From the NCBI GenBank assembly GCA_019925795.1, contig CM034312.1, positions 26,997,914 through 27,061,913 of the forward strand: a stretch of DNA of 64,000 nt, written 5' to 3'. Every line of letters starts with the position of its first letter. Positions within the stretch are counted from its first letter, which is position 1. Shown one piece after another: positions 52,491-64,000 of this stretch. A program made the position numbers and the translations under genes. This DNA is from Dendrobium chrysotoxum. Lineage: Eukaryota > Streptophyta > Magnoliopsida > Asparagales > Orchidaceae. The notes beneath the pieces are model-generated. The model was not told where the DNA came from. It saw only the letters and a program-made list of their open reading frames with translations, and did not search any database.

Positions 52491-55139
52491 AACAACAACA
52501 ACAACAACAACAACATCAAGCCTTTATCCCACTATGTAGGGTCGGCTATATGAATCCTTTTTCTCTATTGTGTCCTATTAAGAGTCAAATTCTCGTTTAA
52601 ATCTAATAAAGAAAAATCAATTCTAATATTTTCTAACCAAGTCTTTTAGGTTTACCTCTATGTTTCTTAACATAAGTTAAATCTAATACCTCTACTTTCC
52701 TAATAGGGTCATCGGGAGGCTTCCGTTTTATGTGACCAAACCATCTAAGGTGACTCTTTCTAATCTTATCTTCCACTGGAGCTACTCCGACCTTTTCACG
52801 TATATGCTCATTTCTTATCCTATCTCTAAGGGTAAAGCCACTTATCCACCTGAGCATCCTCATCTCTGTAACACTTAGCTTATTATTATGCTTCTCTTTT
52901 AATGGCTAACATTTGACACCATAAAGCATTGCAGGTCTCACCACCATCTTATAGAATTTTCTCTTAATTTTGAGGGGGAATTTTCTATCACACAACAAGC
53001 CTCATTCAATCCTCCACTTCAACCATCCAACTTGAATTCTGCAGATAATATCCCCATCTATTTCACCATTACTCTAAACAATAGATCTAAGATATCTAAA
53101 ATTTGTACTCTTATTAATGACTTGATTGCCCAAAGTCACAATCCCCTCACTAGGTCTATTTCTACTAAAATTATACTCCATATATTCCATTTTAGATCTA
53201 CTCAAGCGAAAATCTTTAGACTCTAAGGTTGACCTCCATAATTCAAATTTACCTTCAACTCCCTCTCTAGTTTTATCAACAAGAAGAATAACATCAGCAA
53301 AAAGAATACACCAAGGTACATCCTCTTGCAAATGTATAGTGAGAACATCCATGAATAAAGCAAAAAGATATGGGCTTAAGGTTGATCCTTGATATAATCC
53401 AACCAAAATAGAAAGATACATAGTCAAACCACCTTGTGTTTGAACACAAGTAATAGCTCATGCATACATATCTTTAATGATTTGAATATAAGCATTATTA
53501 ACTCCTTTCTTTTTAAGAACTCTCCATAGCACTTCGCTTGGAACTTTATCATATTCTTTCTCTAAATCAATAAATATCATATGTAGATCCTCTTTATTCT
53601 GTCTATATTTCTCAAACAAACCTCTCAATAAATGTATAGCTTCCATAGTAGACCCACACGTCATGAATCCAAATTGATTTTGAGAAACATTAGTATCACG
53701 CCGTAACCTACACTCCATAACTCACTCCTATAGTTTTAAAGTATGTCACATTCACTTTATTCCTCCATAATTCTCACAATCTTGTGCATCACCTTTATTC
53801 TTAAAAATAAAAATAAACACACTCATTCTCCACTCATCTGGAAGCCTTTTTGTCTTCAAAACAGTATTAAAAAGTTTAGTAAGCCAAGAAATTCCTTCAT
53901 CTTCTAAGCATTTCCACACCTCTGTTGGAATATCATCAAATCCAACAGCTTTTCCACCCTTCATTTTCTTTAAAGCCTCTTTAACTTCAGTTTTACTAAT
54001 ACGTCGATAAAAATATAAATCTTTATTTTCATTTAGGGTGCTAAGGTCACTAAAGTCAATCGTATTTTCAAATTCCTTCACTAAAAAGTTTAGCAAAATA
54101 TCTCATATACCTTTGTTGAATATCATCTTCTAAGAAAAGTACTTTTTGATCTTCATCCTTAATACACTTCACTTGAATTAAATCCTTACTACTCCTATCA
54201 ATTTTTTTTTGCTAACTTATACATATATCTTTCTCCCTCCTTAGTATCTAATCTATTATATAAATCATTAAAAGCTAAGATCTTTGCATCGCAAATTGCT
54301 TTCTTAGATTCCTTACGTGCCTCTTTATATTTTTCACAATTATCAGAATTTTTATAATTAAATAAATTTTTATAACAAATCTTTTTATTTTTTATCTTGT
54401 CTTGCACATTTGGATTCCACCACCAACTATTTTTACTATTAGGAGCTTTTCCCTTTGATACTCTAAGCACATCATTTGCATTATTCTTAATATCACTAAC
54501 CACATTTTCCCACATAACATTAGGGTCCTCATGCACAGAAAAAATCTTAAGATCTAAAATCTTACTCTTAAAAATATTTTTATTAATATTCTTTAAATGA
54601 CCCCATCTAATCCTAGAATATTATTTTACTTTATTTTTTATTTTTAGCCCCTTTATCTTAAAGTCCAAAACTAATAATCGATGTTGGGTACATAAATTTT
54701 TACTAGAAATAACTTTATAATCTTTGCAATCTAAACAATCTAATTTTGTTATAAGAAAATAATCAATCTGAGTTGTACTATATGCTTTTTTATAAGTGAT
54801 GAGATCCTCATCTCTTTTTTTAAATAAGGTATTAGCAATTAAAAAATCATAAGCTAAAGAAAAATCTAATATGATCTTACAACCTTCATTTGTTGTTCCA
54901 AATCCATGGCCACCATGAATGCTTTTAAAATCATCTACTTCTCTACCAACATGTCCACTTAAATCTCCTCTAATAAAAACTTTTTCTTCAAGAGGTATCT
55001 TTTGTATTAAATCTTCTAAGTCATTTCAAAATTTTAATTTTGAACCCATATCCTAACTTACTTGAGGAGCATAAGCACTTATAATATTAACAATCTTAGC
55101 ATCAATAATGTTATAAAATCTAGACCTATCTTCATAGGG
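52491..55139 (-). mobile_element. RTE-type LINE, 5' truncated
   Basis: Ends (minus strand 3') in a (TTG)n tract at 52514-52491, preceded by the GCCGACCCTACATAGTGGGA block typical of plant RTE tails. Coding remnants run from the middle of the endonuclease to the end of the single ORF. The 5' end near 55139 lacks about the first 110 residues of the endonuclease, a normal LINE 5' truncation. Confidence 0.88.
52633..55139 (-). pseudogene. RTE ORF: endonuclease, RT, C-terminal domain, broken
   Basis: In order on the minus strand: endonuclease VNIISAYAPQVS, FIRGDLSGHVG (normally GDLNG/GDFNG), TQIDYFLI, QHRLLVLDFK; linker VSKGKAPNSKNSWWW; RT GGKAVGFDDIPTEVW, LPDEWRMSVFI, NQFGFMTCGSTMEAIHLLRG, MIFIDLEKEYDKVP, LYQGSTLSPYLF, CILFADVILLVD; C-terminal MRMLRWISGFTLRDRIRN and HLRWFGHIKRKP. 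The RT active site reads FADV (V at 53290-53292) instead of FADD. Multiple stops and frameshifts. Confidence 0.88.
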
Positions 55140-55324
55140 CTTGACTCTACGATGTTGCAACTCTCCATTTGAGATCATATTGCAACAACAATCTACTATA
55201 GCACTGTAGAGTTAGTTATTTTCTTCAAAAGACTTGAGAGCTCAATGCCAAAACACCACGAACCTGGTACCGCGATGCTCCAAGGAGAAAAATTCTATAT
55301 TTTTATGCATGCACATAGACCCTT
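55140..55324. other. Short unassigned flank and left LINE C target duplication
   Basis: Between the RTE 5' end and LINE C. Bases 55313-55324 (ACATAGACCCTT) recur at 62011-62022 as the LINE C target-site duplication. Confidence 0.85.
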
Positions 55325-55675
55325 AAGTAATGTTCGAGTAGAACTTCAAGAAAGATGCAGTAATGTCATCCCCCCAGGAGCTCTATTATTACCCATATGT
55401 TTAAGAGCAGTAATAATCTCTTTTTCCTCCACCTACACTTTAATCCACCTCCTTTAGTTTTGATCAATTTTGTTCCCTTGGCTGAAGTTAGTCTATCCAC
55501 CCAAAGAAACCTATCTCTCCTTCCATTTTTTGCTAAAGTAAGTTTTCAAGTAATTTGAGAAGCTTCAGTTTTTTTTAGAGAGAGAAGCTCCGATTTTTTT
55601 TAGAGAGAGAAGCTTGTTTTTTCAAATTTCTCTGTTCCTGGGGTTTCAGCCTGGGTTTCGGCAGGCTCAAGTGGT

Positions 55676-57878
55676 ATGGCGGTGACTGATCGCCGGCCAT
55701 CTTTTCCACCGGAGCTAAAGAGGACATCGGTGTGTAATGTTAATTTAGGAATTAATCCAGTGGGAGAGTTTGTTTCGGTGGTTGGCGTTCGAGATACAGA
55801 GGATGTTAGGAGGCGGCGTATGAAGGGAGAGTTAATCATCTCTGAGAATGTTGGTGGTTGTTTGAAGAATGATAAATCAGTGGTAGGTAAAGGTAAAGAA
55901 GTTTTAATTGTCCTTGATTGCAAGACTCCTCGGTTGGTGAGGTGGGCAGAGTTTTCTCCGGCTAAATCGTTTGATCCTGATGCCTCATCATCTGGAATGA
56001 AAATTTTTGTGAACAGGTTTGGAAATTCAAATGCAATCCCTATCCTTGACAGTAAGATAAATGTGAATTCTTTAAATCCTGTTAACAAAATTCTTCATTC
56101 TTTTGATAAGACGTTGGTGGCTACCTCTGAGATACCTGCTGCCTTTTCTGATGATATTGCTGATCACATGCTCGAGGATATGTCCAAGGATAGTTTAAAG
56201 GATGATTTTTTTAACGAATAGTTCAAGTGTTCGTGTGTTCCGAGTTTTAAAGATGTTGTAACTCATGGGATGTCTCCCGGTAAGGGGAAGGATTTGTTGG
56301 AAGATTTAACTTCAGTTTGTGAGGTAGAAGAGGCAAACCTGGCTGGGGAGAATGCTAGGTTCTTCTCTCCTAGAAAGGTTTCCAGCAATGTAGTGGAAAA
56401 TGTTTGGAAGAAAAAATCTAATATCAATGTTGCTGACTTGGACTTTGGGAAGGATTTTGTAGGAGACAATGAGGTGGTCAAGCTTCACACGGGTATGGAA
56501 TTGGAAAATTCTAATCTACTTAGTAAGGCCTTGGTTATAAAAGTATTTGGTGAAAATACTTCTTTCCAGTTGATTAACATGGAGCTTAGGAGACAATGGA
56601 GTTTATATGGTAAATTCCACCTAACCATGCTTGGCTTAGGGTGGGTGCTTTGTTCATTTGAGGAACAAGAAGCTTTAGAATCAGTATATGCAAATGGGCC
56701 ATGGTATGTAAGAAACAACATAGTAGGGTTGGATAAGTGGTCACCCTCTTTCTCTCCCTTATCGTTGAAGGGTCTTTTGGCTCCTGTCTGGATTAGGATG
56801 CCAAATTTTCCTCTACAATGTTGGGATAAAATCAACATATATAGGATTGCTTCCAAGGTTGGTAAACCGTTCATGATAGATGGGAATATGTTTCAGTGGA
56901 GCAGAAAGGGAATTTGCCAGAATTTGTGTTCGTATTAACCTAGATAACAAGCTTCCTGTTGGAGTGTGGGTGGAAGGTTGTACGGGGAAATTCTTCCAGA
57001 GAATTATTTATGAAAAGTTACTTAATTTGTGCTTCAATTGTGGTAAAATAGGGCATTTGGAGAGCAAATGTCCTAGCATTAAGGAAGACTTTCCAGCTAA
57101 AACTGTGCAGCAGTTAGCTGAAGGGTTCTCTGATCAGAGAAAGGTAGCTGAAGGCGCTGAAGATGATTATGGGCCATGGATTCACATGAATTTTAGAAGA
57201 AACATGTTTTTTAAATTAAGGAAACCTCCTCAAGAGGTTGGATTGGGAAAGAACAATTTTATTCCATCAAAGAGATATAGGGAAGTGGCGAAGCCTTTGG
57301 TTGGGGGTGGAGAAATCAATGAACTGGAAGGGAAATTGGGTGATGTTCAACAACCTATTTCTTCCCCAGGTGTGGCTAACAAGTCAATTGTAAATGGTGG
57401 TGATATGGTGAGTAAAGATATCAAAGATGTGGATAATAATTTCTGTAAGGTGATAGAAGGTTGTGGTGACAAAGAAAACCGTGATGGGAGTAGCAAGGTG
57501 GATTCCTATGTTGATGAGAGTACTTCGGTCCAGGCCTGTGCATTCAAAGATGGTGAGATATTAAATGATGGTTTAACTGAATTCTTTATAGAGAAGAATA
57601 TGTTTAATATTCTTCAGTCCGAAGAAGTCATTGGAATGGTCAAGGATGTGGTTGACACTACAAATGTTGCTAGAACGACAATAGAGTTGGACGATGAAGT
57701 AAATGAGATGGGTTGTCAACATGATTGCTTGAATGGTAGAGTCACGGGTGGGACAAAACTTAAGTTGCAAAAAGAACTTAAGTCCTTGGGTAATGTTTTG
57801 GTAAAAGGTAAAACCAAGAAGGGAGAGTTGGGTAAAGAACTTTGTGGTGGGTCTAATCCCACTTCAAAGAAAAAATGA
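55676..57878 (+). pseudogene. LINE C ORF1 (DUF4283 plus CCHC knuckle), broken twice
   Basis: The RNA-binding ORF1 protein of plant L1 elements. DUF4283-like wording: LVIKVFGENTSFQL, ELRRQWSLYGKFHL, GPWYVRNNIVGLDKW, WIRMPNFPLQCWD, YRIASKVGKP. The knuckle CFNCGKIGHLESKC follows VGVWVEGCTGKFF. A TAG at 56219-56221 lies in the N-terminal third. A 1-bp-type frameshift lies at about 56895-56905, within the QW-REF segment that LINE B keeps in frame. The Lys-rich C-terminal tail ends KKK-TGA at 57876-57878, overlapping the ORF2 ATG. Confidence 0.9.
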
Positions 57879-60800
57879 GTTTGGTTATTTTTTGGAATTG
57901 TAGGGGGGTGAAGAAGGTTGAAGCCTCCAGGTATTTGAGAGAGATTGTAAAGGATAATTAAGCTATTTTTGTGGGGCTTGTTGAAACCAAGATTTCAACT
58001 TTTGATGTGTTGGAATGTAAGAAGTTTATTGGTGAAGTGTGGGATTTTTTTATGTTTCCTGCTGTTGGTTTGTTTGGAGGGATTTTGGTTTGTTGGAGGG
58101 CTGATTTAGCCTCATTTAATGTTATTGAAGCTGATGAGCAAGTTGTGGTGGGGGAATTGAAAATCCACAATTCTTCTACCTGGTTGATTGCCACGGTGTA
58201 TGGGAGTAGGAATGTTTGTGAAAAGAAGCTTTTGTGGAGTAAGATGGAAGTCTTTTCTGGTAATAAATTACCTATGATTATTGGAGGCGACTTCAATTGC
58301 ATTTTATCGCAAAATGAGAAGAGAGGTGGTAGAAAATTTGTTGTTTCTCAAGCTTCTCTAGACATGCTCTCCTTTATGAGGGATTGTGATTTTCATGACA
58401 TTGGGATTGTGGGTCTTAAATTCACTTGGTGTAGCAACAAAAATGGAGGTGGTCGGATCTTAGAAAGGTTAGATCGTTGTCTTCTTAATTGTATGGCTCT
58501 GGATCACCTTCAAGTGGCGGTAGTGAGACACTTGGCTAGAGTGGCTTCGGACCACTGCCCAATTTTGGTTAAGATTTGTTCTTCTAGTCCCTTGAAGAAG
58601 AGAAAGTTTATGTTTGAAGATGTTTGGGCGTCTTACCCAGCTTCTCATTCTATTGTTAGGGAGGTGTGGAATAAAAAAGTGAAAGGAAGTAATGCTGAAA
58701 TCTTAAATGCAAAGTTTAGAAGAACTTTAAGGTCATTATTCTTTTGGAGTAAGGCTAAGCACAAATCTCTTGTGGACCTTAAAGAAAGTTTAAAAAAGGA
58801 AATTCTTGAATTACAGATTGAGGAGGATGAGTCTGGTGGCCTTTCCGATCTTAAGTTGTGTTATTTAAGATCAAAGGTTCTGGAACTTAATGCTACTCTT
58901 GGGCATCTCAATTTGTGGTGGAAGCAAAGGGATAAAGTCCAATGGTTAAAGGAAGGTGGTTCTAATTCTAAGTTCTTTCATATTTTTGCGATGGCAAGAA
59001 GGAATTGAAACATAATTAATTGTGTAAAAGATGGTGCGGGATTGATGCATGAAGACCAGCAAGGGATTGAAGAGGTTTTTATGAACTTCTTTGAAAACAA
59101 AGGGAGACCGAGAGGGTGCTGCTTGAGTGGATGGCCGTCACCGTCCAAGGTACTTGAAGATGAGGATATTAGATCGCTGAACAAGGAATTCGCTGTAAAA
59201 GGAATTGGAAAATGTGGTTTCTAAGCTGGGAGCGAACAAATCTCCAGGTATTGACGGTATAACATATTCTTTCATAAAAAAATATTGGTCTATTATCCAT
59301 GATGATGTGTGGGCTGCTACCAGAGATTTTTTTGCGAAAGGCTCTATGTGTCCTTCTTGGAGAGAAACTAATGTGGTGCTGATTCCAAAAATTAACAATC
59401 CTAGAGTGCCTGCTAATTATCGTCCTATAAGTTTATGTAATGTTATTTATAAAATTGTTGCACGGATGCTTATTAATAGGATGAGTTTTCTTTTTCCAAA
59501 AATTATCTCTGAAATTCAGTTTGCCTTTGTAAAAGGTAGATCTATGTCTGACCAAGTTTTGATTGCTCAAGAATTTTTTAGCAAATTCAGATATTCTAAA
59601 GCCAAGAAGGGTCTGGTGGCTATCAAAGTAGACATGGAACAAGCATACGATAGTATGAGTTAGTCTACTTTGATTCAGGTGCTTGATTGGTTTGGGTTCC
59701 CTAAGAGGTTTTCTAACCTGATTCTGGAATGTGTTCTGGACCCTAAGTTTTCTATTGTTATTAATGGAATAAATTCTAAGTGGATTGAGGCAAAATGTGG
59801 GTTTAGACAAGGTTGTCCTTTGTCACCCTATCTCTTTATTTTGTGTTCTCAATTACTGTCTGAAGAGTTTGCTTGTAGAGGTAAAGATGTTGGGATGAAG
59901 ATTACTCCTTTTGCTCCTATGGTTTCTCATTTGATGTATGCAGATGATATTTTAATCTTCTCAGAAGCTAACTATAGAAGAATAAAGAAGATTGACAAGA
60001 TCTTGCAGAGGTATTGTAAATGGACTGGTCAGAGAATAAATTTGCTGAAATCAGATATGATGTTTGGTAATTCTGTTAAAAGGAGGAGAGCTAGGTCTCT
60101 TGCTAAGATTCTTAAAATGAAAATGGTAGATGAGATGGATTATTTGGGAGTCAAGATTGCATTGAGGAGATTGGTTAAATCAGATTTTTGTAATCTTATT
60201 GTCAAAATGGCAGATAGAATGAATCTTTGGGGTTCCAAATTCATTTCTATGGCGGGTCGGATTACTTTAATCAATGCATCGATTCTTTCCCTTCCAACTT
60301 TTTTGTCCATTCTTTCTCTGATTCCTAAGGGGATCTTGAAGCAATTGGAGAAGATGTATAGAAACTATCTGTGGAATAAGAAGGACGGGAGCTTCGATTT
60401 ACATTATGTGGCTTGGGACATATTGTGTAAACCAAAGAACTTGGGTGGCCGTGGATTGCAGCTATTGGTGGACAAAGTGTGTCCTTTGAGAGTTAAATTC
60501 GCTCTTCATTTTTACAATAATCCAAGCTCTCTTCTTAATAGATTAATGAGATCAAAATATGGGAATGATCTTTGGAGTGATGTTAACAAAAGGTGCTCCT
60601 CCACGTCTAGGAGGATCTTTTGGCATGGTGCAGAATTTCTGAAGCCTATCTCTTGATGGAGTATCTGTAATGGAGATAAAGTGGACACCTTCAAGGATAC
60701 TTGGATCCTAAATTATAGCATTAATAGGTGGCCTACTTTTGCTGCGTTTTTAAGTCCGAAATTCCTACGGTTACCAGCTTTTATCATTAATGGGAGGTGG

Positions 60801-61961
60801 GACTTAGATAAGCTTAAACTTTGTTTTAGTCAACCTCTGATAGAATTAATTTCAGCAATTCCTATATAGACAGATATTGGGGAAGATCAAATGGAGCTTT
60901 CTAAGAAGTTTTTTGGGAAATCTATAGCAGCAATGGCGTATGAAAAGAAATTTGAGGGTGAATGTGAAGATGAGACTTGGCAGTGGAGGAAAAGGCTAAA
61001 GCTGAGACCCCAGGTGGATGTATTCTGGTGGCGTTTGTGTAGAAATGCTATTCCAACTTTCGGGTTCCTTCTTTACAGAAGATTGGTGGAGTGGGGAGGA
61101 TGCCCGAGAGGTTGTGGTGGTATAGAAAATGTAGAGCATGTGGTTGTCCATTGCGTCAAAGTTAAGGAAGTTATCAAGATGCTTACTGATTGGAATTTTC
61201 AAATTCCAGTTTTTGAATATCTGGAAGTTTGTTTTCTGAGGTTACGGAAGATTGCTATTGTGAATCCTTTCTTGGGAAATCTGTTCTGTTCGGTGGTTTT
61301 TCTTTGCTGGAAAAGCAGAAACAAGCTCTTTCATGATGGTTCGGAAGACACCATATCTAATATTGCTACAAATTGGATTATCCAGGCGGTTGCTTTGTTT
61401 GATACCTGTCTTATTCAGGATTACTAGGATGCTAATCAGCTGTATAAGCTGTCTCAACCTTCTTGGAATCCTCCTCCTCTTGGGTGGATTAAGGTAAACT
61501 TATATGCTGCGGTGCAATCTAACAACAAGGCGGGCATAGGGGGAGTTTTCAGAGACAGCAAAGGTCGGTTCTTGGCTGCATTTGGTTTTGGTTGCATTCA
61601 TTGGGACAGCTCTCAAATAGAGTTCTTAGCCATCCTTGCTTTGAGGAATTATATTCAAGATTGGATGCTTGATGCTAATGGCTTAGTGATTGAAGGTGAT
61701 AACTCAAATGTTATCAAAATTTTTCAAGATGCCATGAAGAAGCCATTTCTTTCTGATGATTTTCTTAAGCCAAGGGATTTAGATTTTCTCTCCAATTTTA
61801 AGCAATTTACTTTTTCTTGTTCAAGAAGAGATTGTAATAAGTTAGCTGATTTATGTGCTAACTATGCTTTGACTTCTTCCTTCTTTTGGGAAGATGTCTT
61901 TAGTAATAAGATTCCTCCTTCATTTTTAGCTTTGTTAAAGGAGGAATCTAGTTGTAAGTAG
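57875..61961 (+). pseudogene. LINE C ORF2: endonuclease, RT, Cys-rich region, RNase H; broken
   Basis: Start ATG 57875, overlapping the ORF1 stop. Endonuclease: FWNCRG, VETKI, GGDFNCIL, SDHCPIL. RT: KSPGIDGITYSF, VLIPKINNP, YRPISLCNVIYK, KVDMEQAYDSM, GFRQGCPLSPYLF, and intact YADD (59937-59948). Then a zinc-type CPRGCGG...EHVVVHC region and a C-terminal RNase H (GGVFRDSKGRF, VIEGDNSNV, CNKLADLCANYAL). Breaks: TAA 57959-57961, TGA 59006-59008, frameshift at an A-run 59197-59200, TAG 59661-59663, TGA 60654-60656, TAG 60867-60869, TAG 61425-61427. Natural stop TAG 61959-61961. Confidence 0.92.
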
Positions 61962-62022
61962 TGCTTTTAATAAAATTGCTATTTGCACTTTCTCAAAAAA
62001 AAAAAAAAAAACATAGACCCTT

Positions 62023-62824
62023 GAGACCTGCTTTAGAATAGTCTCATACACCCATATGCATAAATAACACTCACAAACACATGAAGAATGAATGAAGGAA
62101 AAAAGATTTCAGTGGGTTACCCTTACTAGTCTGGGTCAGTATAGGTACAACTGTGTGTTACTTCAATAAGTAGTACATGGAATCCCAATGATTAATAATA
62201 ATATTTCAACAATTAAAATTTTTATATCTAAAATTCTTACGGGAACTATAAGGAGCCATTCATGTATACTGGCCAAGCAACCACCACTCTAAAGCCCTCA
62301 TCTTTAGCTTCTTAGTGGATGCTCCAACTACTCACTCGAGGAAAGATGAATAAGAGGCTCTATTGTAGTAGGCACTTTTTCTCTAATGAGATTATTCATA
62401 AATATTTAAACCTATCCATTTTTTTCTTACATGTTTCAGTTGGCGGTGCGTAAGGGTTCACATCAACTACAATGGAGGTTGGCCATGTCTACCTGAATTA
62501 TAACTATTGGGCACAATATAGTCACTTGGCTTATCTCATAGGGACAAAGATACTTGTTATACTTTTCAAAAGAAAGGTCATTCCTATCCAATGATCTAGC
62601 TTCGCCTCCAATAGTTGGGGGGCTTAGTAGTGCCAACTACAACAATCGACAAGTTTTGCCTTCATCACCACCTAAAGTCCAATCTTAATTCTCTTTATAG
62701 GAGGGAAATAGTTTCTTTTTCAACATCCATACTCATCAAATGCTCACTCTCCTTCTTCACCAACCTATTAACTTGGTCCATATGAAAGATACCTTCTTTG
62801 ACAACTCACTACTTAGTAGGGTTC
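62023..62824. other. Unassigned segment between LINE C and the last LTR
   Basis: About 800 bp, no domain recognised. Bases 62011-62022 are the right LINE C target duplication, so this segment was once contiguous with 55140-55312. It could be the outer part of the chromovirus 5' LTR, but nothing in the sequence proves it. Confidence 0.5.
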
Positions 62825-64000
62825 TATTATGTGTAAATTTAATAGTATTTTATTATCTTATATTTTAATGAAAATGTTATGTATTAGTTAATGTTGTTTA
62901 AGAATGTCTTAGGAAATACAACATTTCATAAATATTGAACAAGAGCCTCAGTGCCCCAATTATAAGTGCCACAACATTCACAATACCTTCACATTCGAGT
63001 TGAACATTGCGACACTCCAGTGGAACCAAGGTCAAAATCGCAGTGCTTCACAATACCATAGCACAAGAAATCCACATTGAAGTGCTCTGTGTTTTATCAT
63101 TCAAGTGTCAGGGCACCAGAATATATCAAGCCATAATTCCATTGAGCACTTCACTTCAGCATCGTAGCACTCAACTTTTATAGCATTGTAGTAAAGCAAT
63201 TGACAAAATGAAGTGCAGTGCTAACTCAGCCAAAAACTATACTGGTTGAGCCAATAGATCTGCTGGGTCAGGCCAATTCCACAATGGAGCAAGCCAAGTA
63301 GCATCGAAACTGATAGTTCATTTTATAACATTGCAACACAACATTATTGAGAGCCACGATTATTGAGACAATTTATGTACTTAGTATAAATAGTTTTTTA
63401 GTCTTTGGGAGTGGTAGTTCTATTTGTTTAGTGAGTTTTGAGTTCTTACGTATAGTGCCCCCTTAGATTCAAGTCTAAGGGGGGCCAGAGGAGAGAAAAA
63501 AATATCAATTGGAATGGTTGGCCTACCTTATTATGATCAAGCAAACAATTGGAGAAGAAAAGATTGTAGAGAGTGAAATTGTATTATTTTGCTGATATTT
63601 ATTTATACTTTTTCACTTATACTTTCTTTCTTCAACAAGAGTGAAATTTATTTTGTTCTATGTTAATTTAATGGCCATCTAAACTCTTAGTTATGGGCTA
63701 ATGATGTGAAGCCTTAGTAATTACTAATGTAGACTCTTGTGCTTGAATGAATTGATGGATGTTTTTATTATCTTTCATTGTTAATTTAATTTGTATAATG
63801 GCCATGTATAGAGTTAAAATATAGTGTGATATATTTCCTCAAAAGAGGAATATTTGAATAATTAGAAGTATTAAAATGGAAATCTTGCCTACCTAAACAT
63901 ATGATATTTAGTATTCTAGCATCTTTAGAGATGTAATAATTATAGGAAGGCCATAAACCTCCCTTCACATCCTTACAAGCTCGATAGAGATCTAAGGATG
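62825..64000 (+). repeat. LTR of the Athila-like family, cut by window end
   Basis: Starts TATTATGTGTAAATT, matching TATTAAGTGTAAATT at 22182. Shares the CAC/GTAG-rich zone, a TATA box (TATAAATA, 63385-63392), the GTCTAAGGGGGGC motif (63473-63485) and the downstream block ending CTCGATAGAGATCTAAGGATG, which aligns with about 23345-23369. Internal region or solo status cannot be judged here. Confidence 0.85.

Larger units (their letters stand above)
55325..62010 (+). mobile_element. L1-type LINE C, full length
   Basis: About 6.69 kb: 5' UTR of about 350 bp, ORF1, ORF2, short 3' UTR and a 16-bp poly(A) (61995-62010). The 12-bp duplication ACATAGACCCTT lies on both sides (15 bp if one mismatch is allowed). 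The intact 5' end and clear duplication show a complete target-primed insertion that later decayed. Confidence 0.93.

Overview
This window is plant nuclear DNA made almost entirely of transposable elements. I found no convincing host gene in 64 kb. The families present (Tat-type Ty3 with two RNase H domains, Athila-like gag, chromovirus, Sirevirus copia, Cassandra, CACTA, plant L1 and RTE LINEs) point to an angiosperm with a large genome, in a heterochromatic, heavily methylated region. Most inferred disabling changes look like C-to-T or G-to-A decay, several at CpG. I cannot name the species.

Layout, left to right. (1) 1-17954, minus strand: the 5' part of a giant Tat-lineage Ty3 element. 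It has one uninterrupted 2,451-codon frame running off the left edge (gag, protease, RT, RNase H, second RNase H), a leader with about 270-bp tandem repeats, a PBS, and a putative LTR of about 8.6 kb. (2) 17955-20760, minus: L1 LINE B, cut inside its endonuclease domain by the Tat insertion. (3) 21197-21925, minus: 3' end of a further LINE. (4) 21930-27415, plus: decayed copia RT split by a 4.5-kb Athila-like element (22182-26646, target duplication CTTTA). (5) 28041-43196: a structure with 590-bp inverted arms. It contains a complete Cassandra TRIM (28340-28901) and has a CACTA transposon (30447-43157, duplication ATA) in its right arm. The CACTA carries RTE LINE scraps and was itself hit by a Sirevirus (30949-41918, duplication TAATC). 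(6) 43197-47400: mostly unassigned AT-rich DNA. (7) 47420-52490, minus: decayed chromovirus with a Sirevirus-type solo LTR (49761-51148). (8) 52491-55139, minus: 5'-truncated RTE LINE. (9) 55325-62010, plus: full-length L1 LINE C with a 12-bp duplication and poly(A). (10) 62825-64000: LTR of the same family as the Athila-like element.

The most interesting signals are in the Sirevirus. Its LTRs and the spacer before its third ORF carry 15-bp palindromes arranged in pairs 19-22 bp apart. The third ORF (33323-34303) has its own TATA box just below one of these clusters, so it looks like a separate transcription unit inside the retrotransposon. A related solo LTR keeps the pairing but has symmetrically changed half-sites. 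A second signal is in the Tat leader, where each tandem unit has a hairpin whose arms differ between units yet stay complementary.
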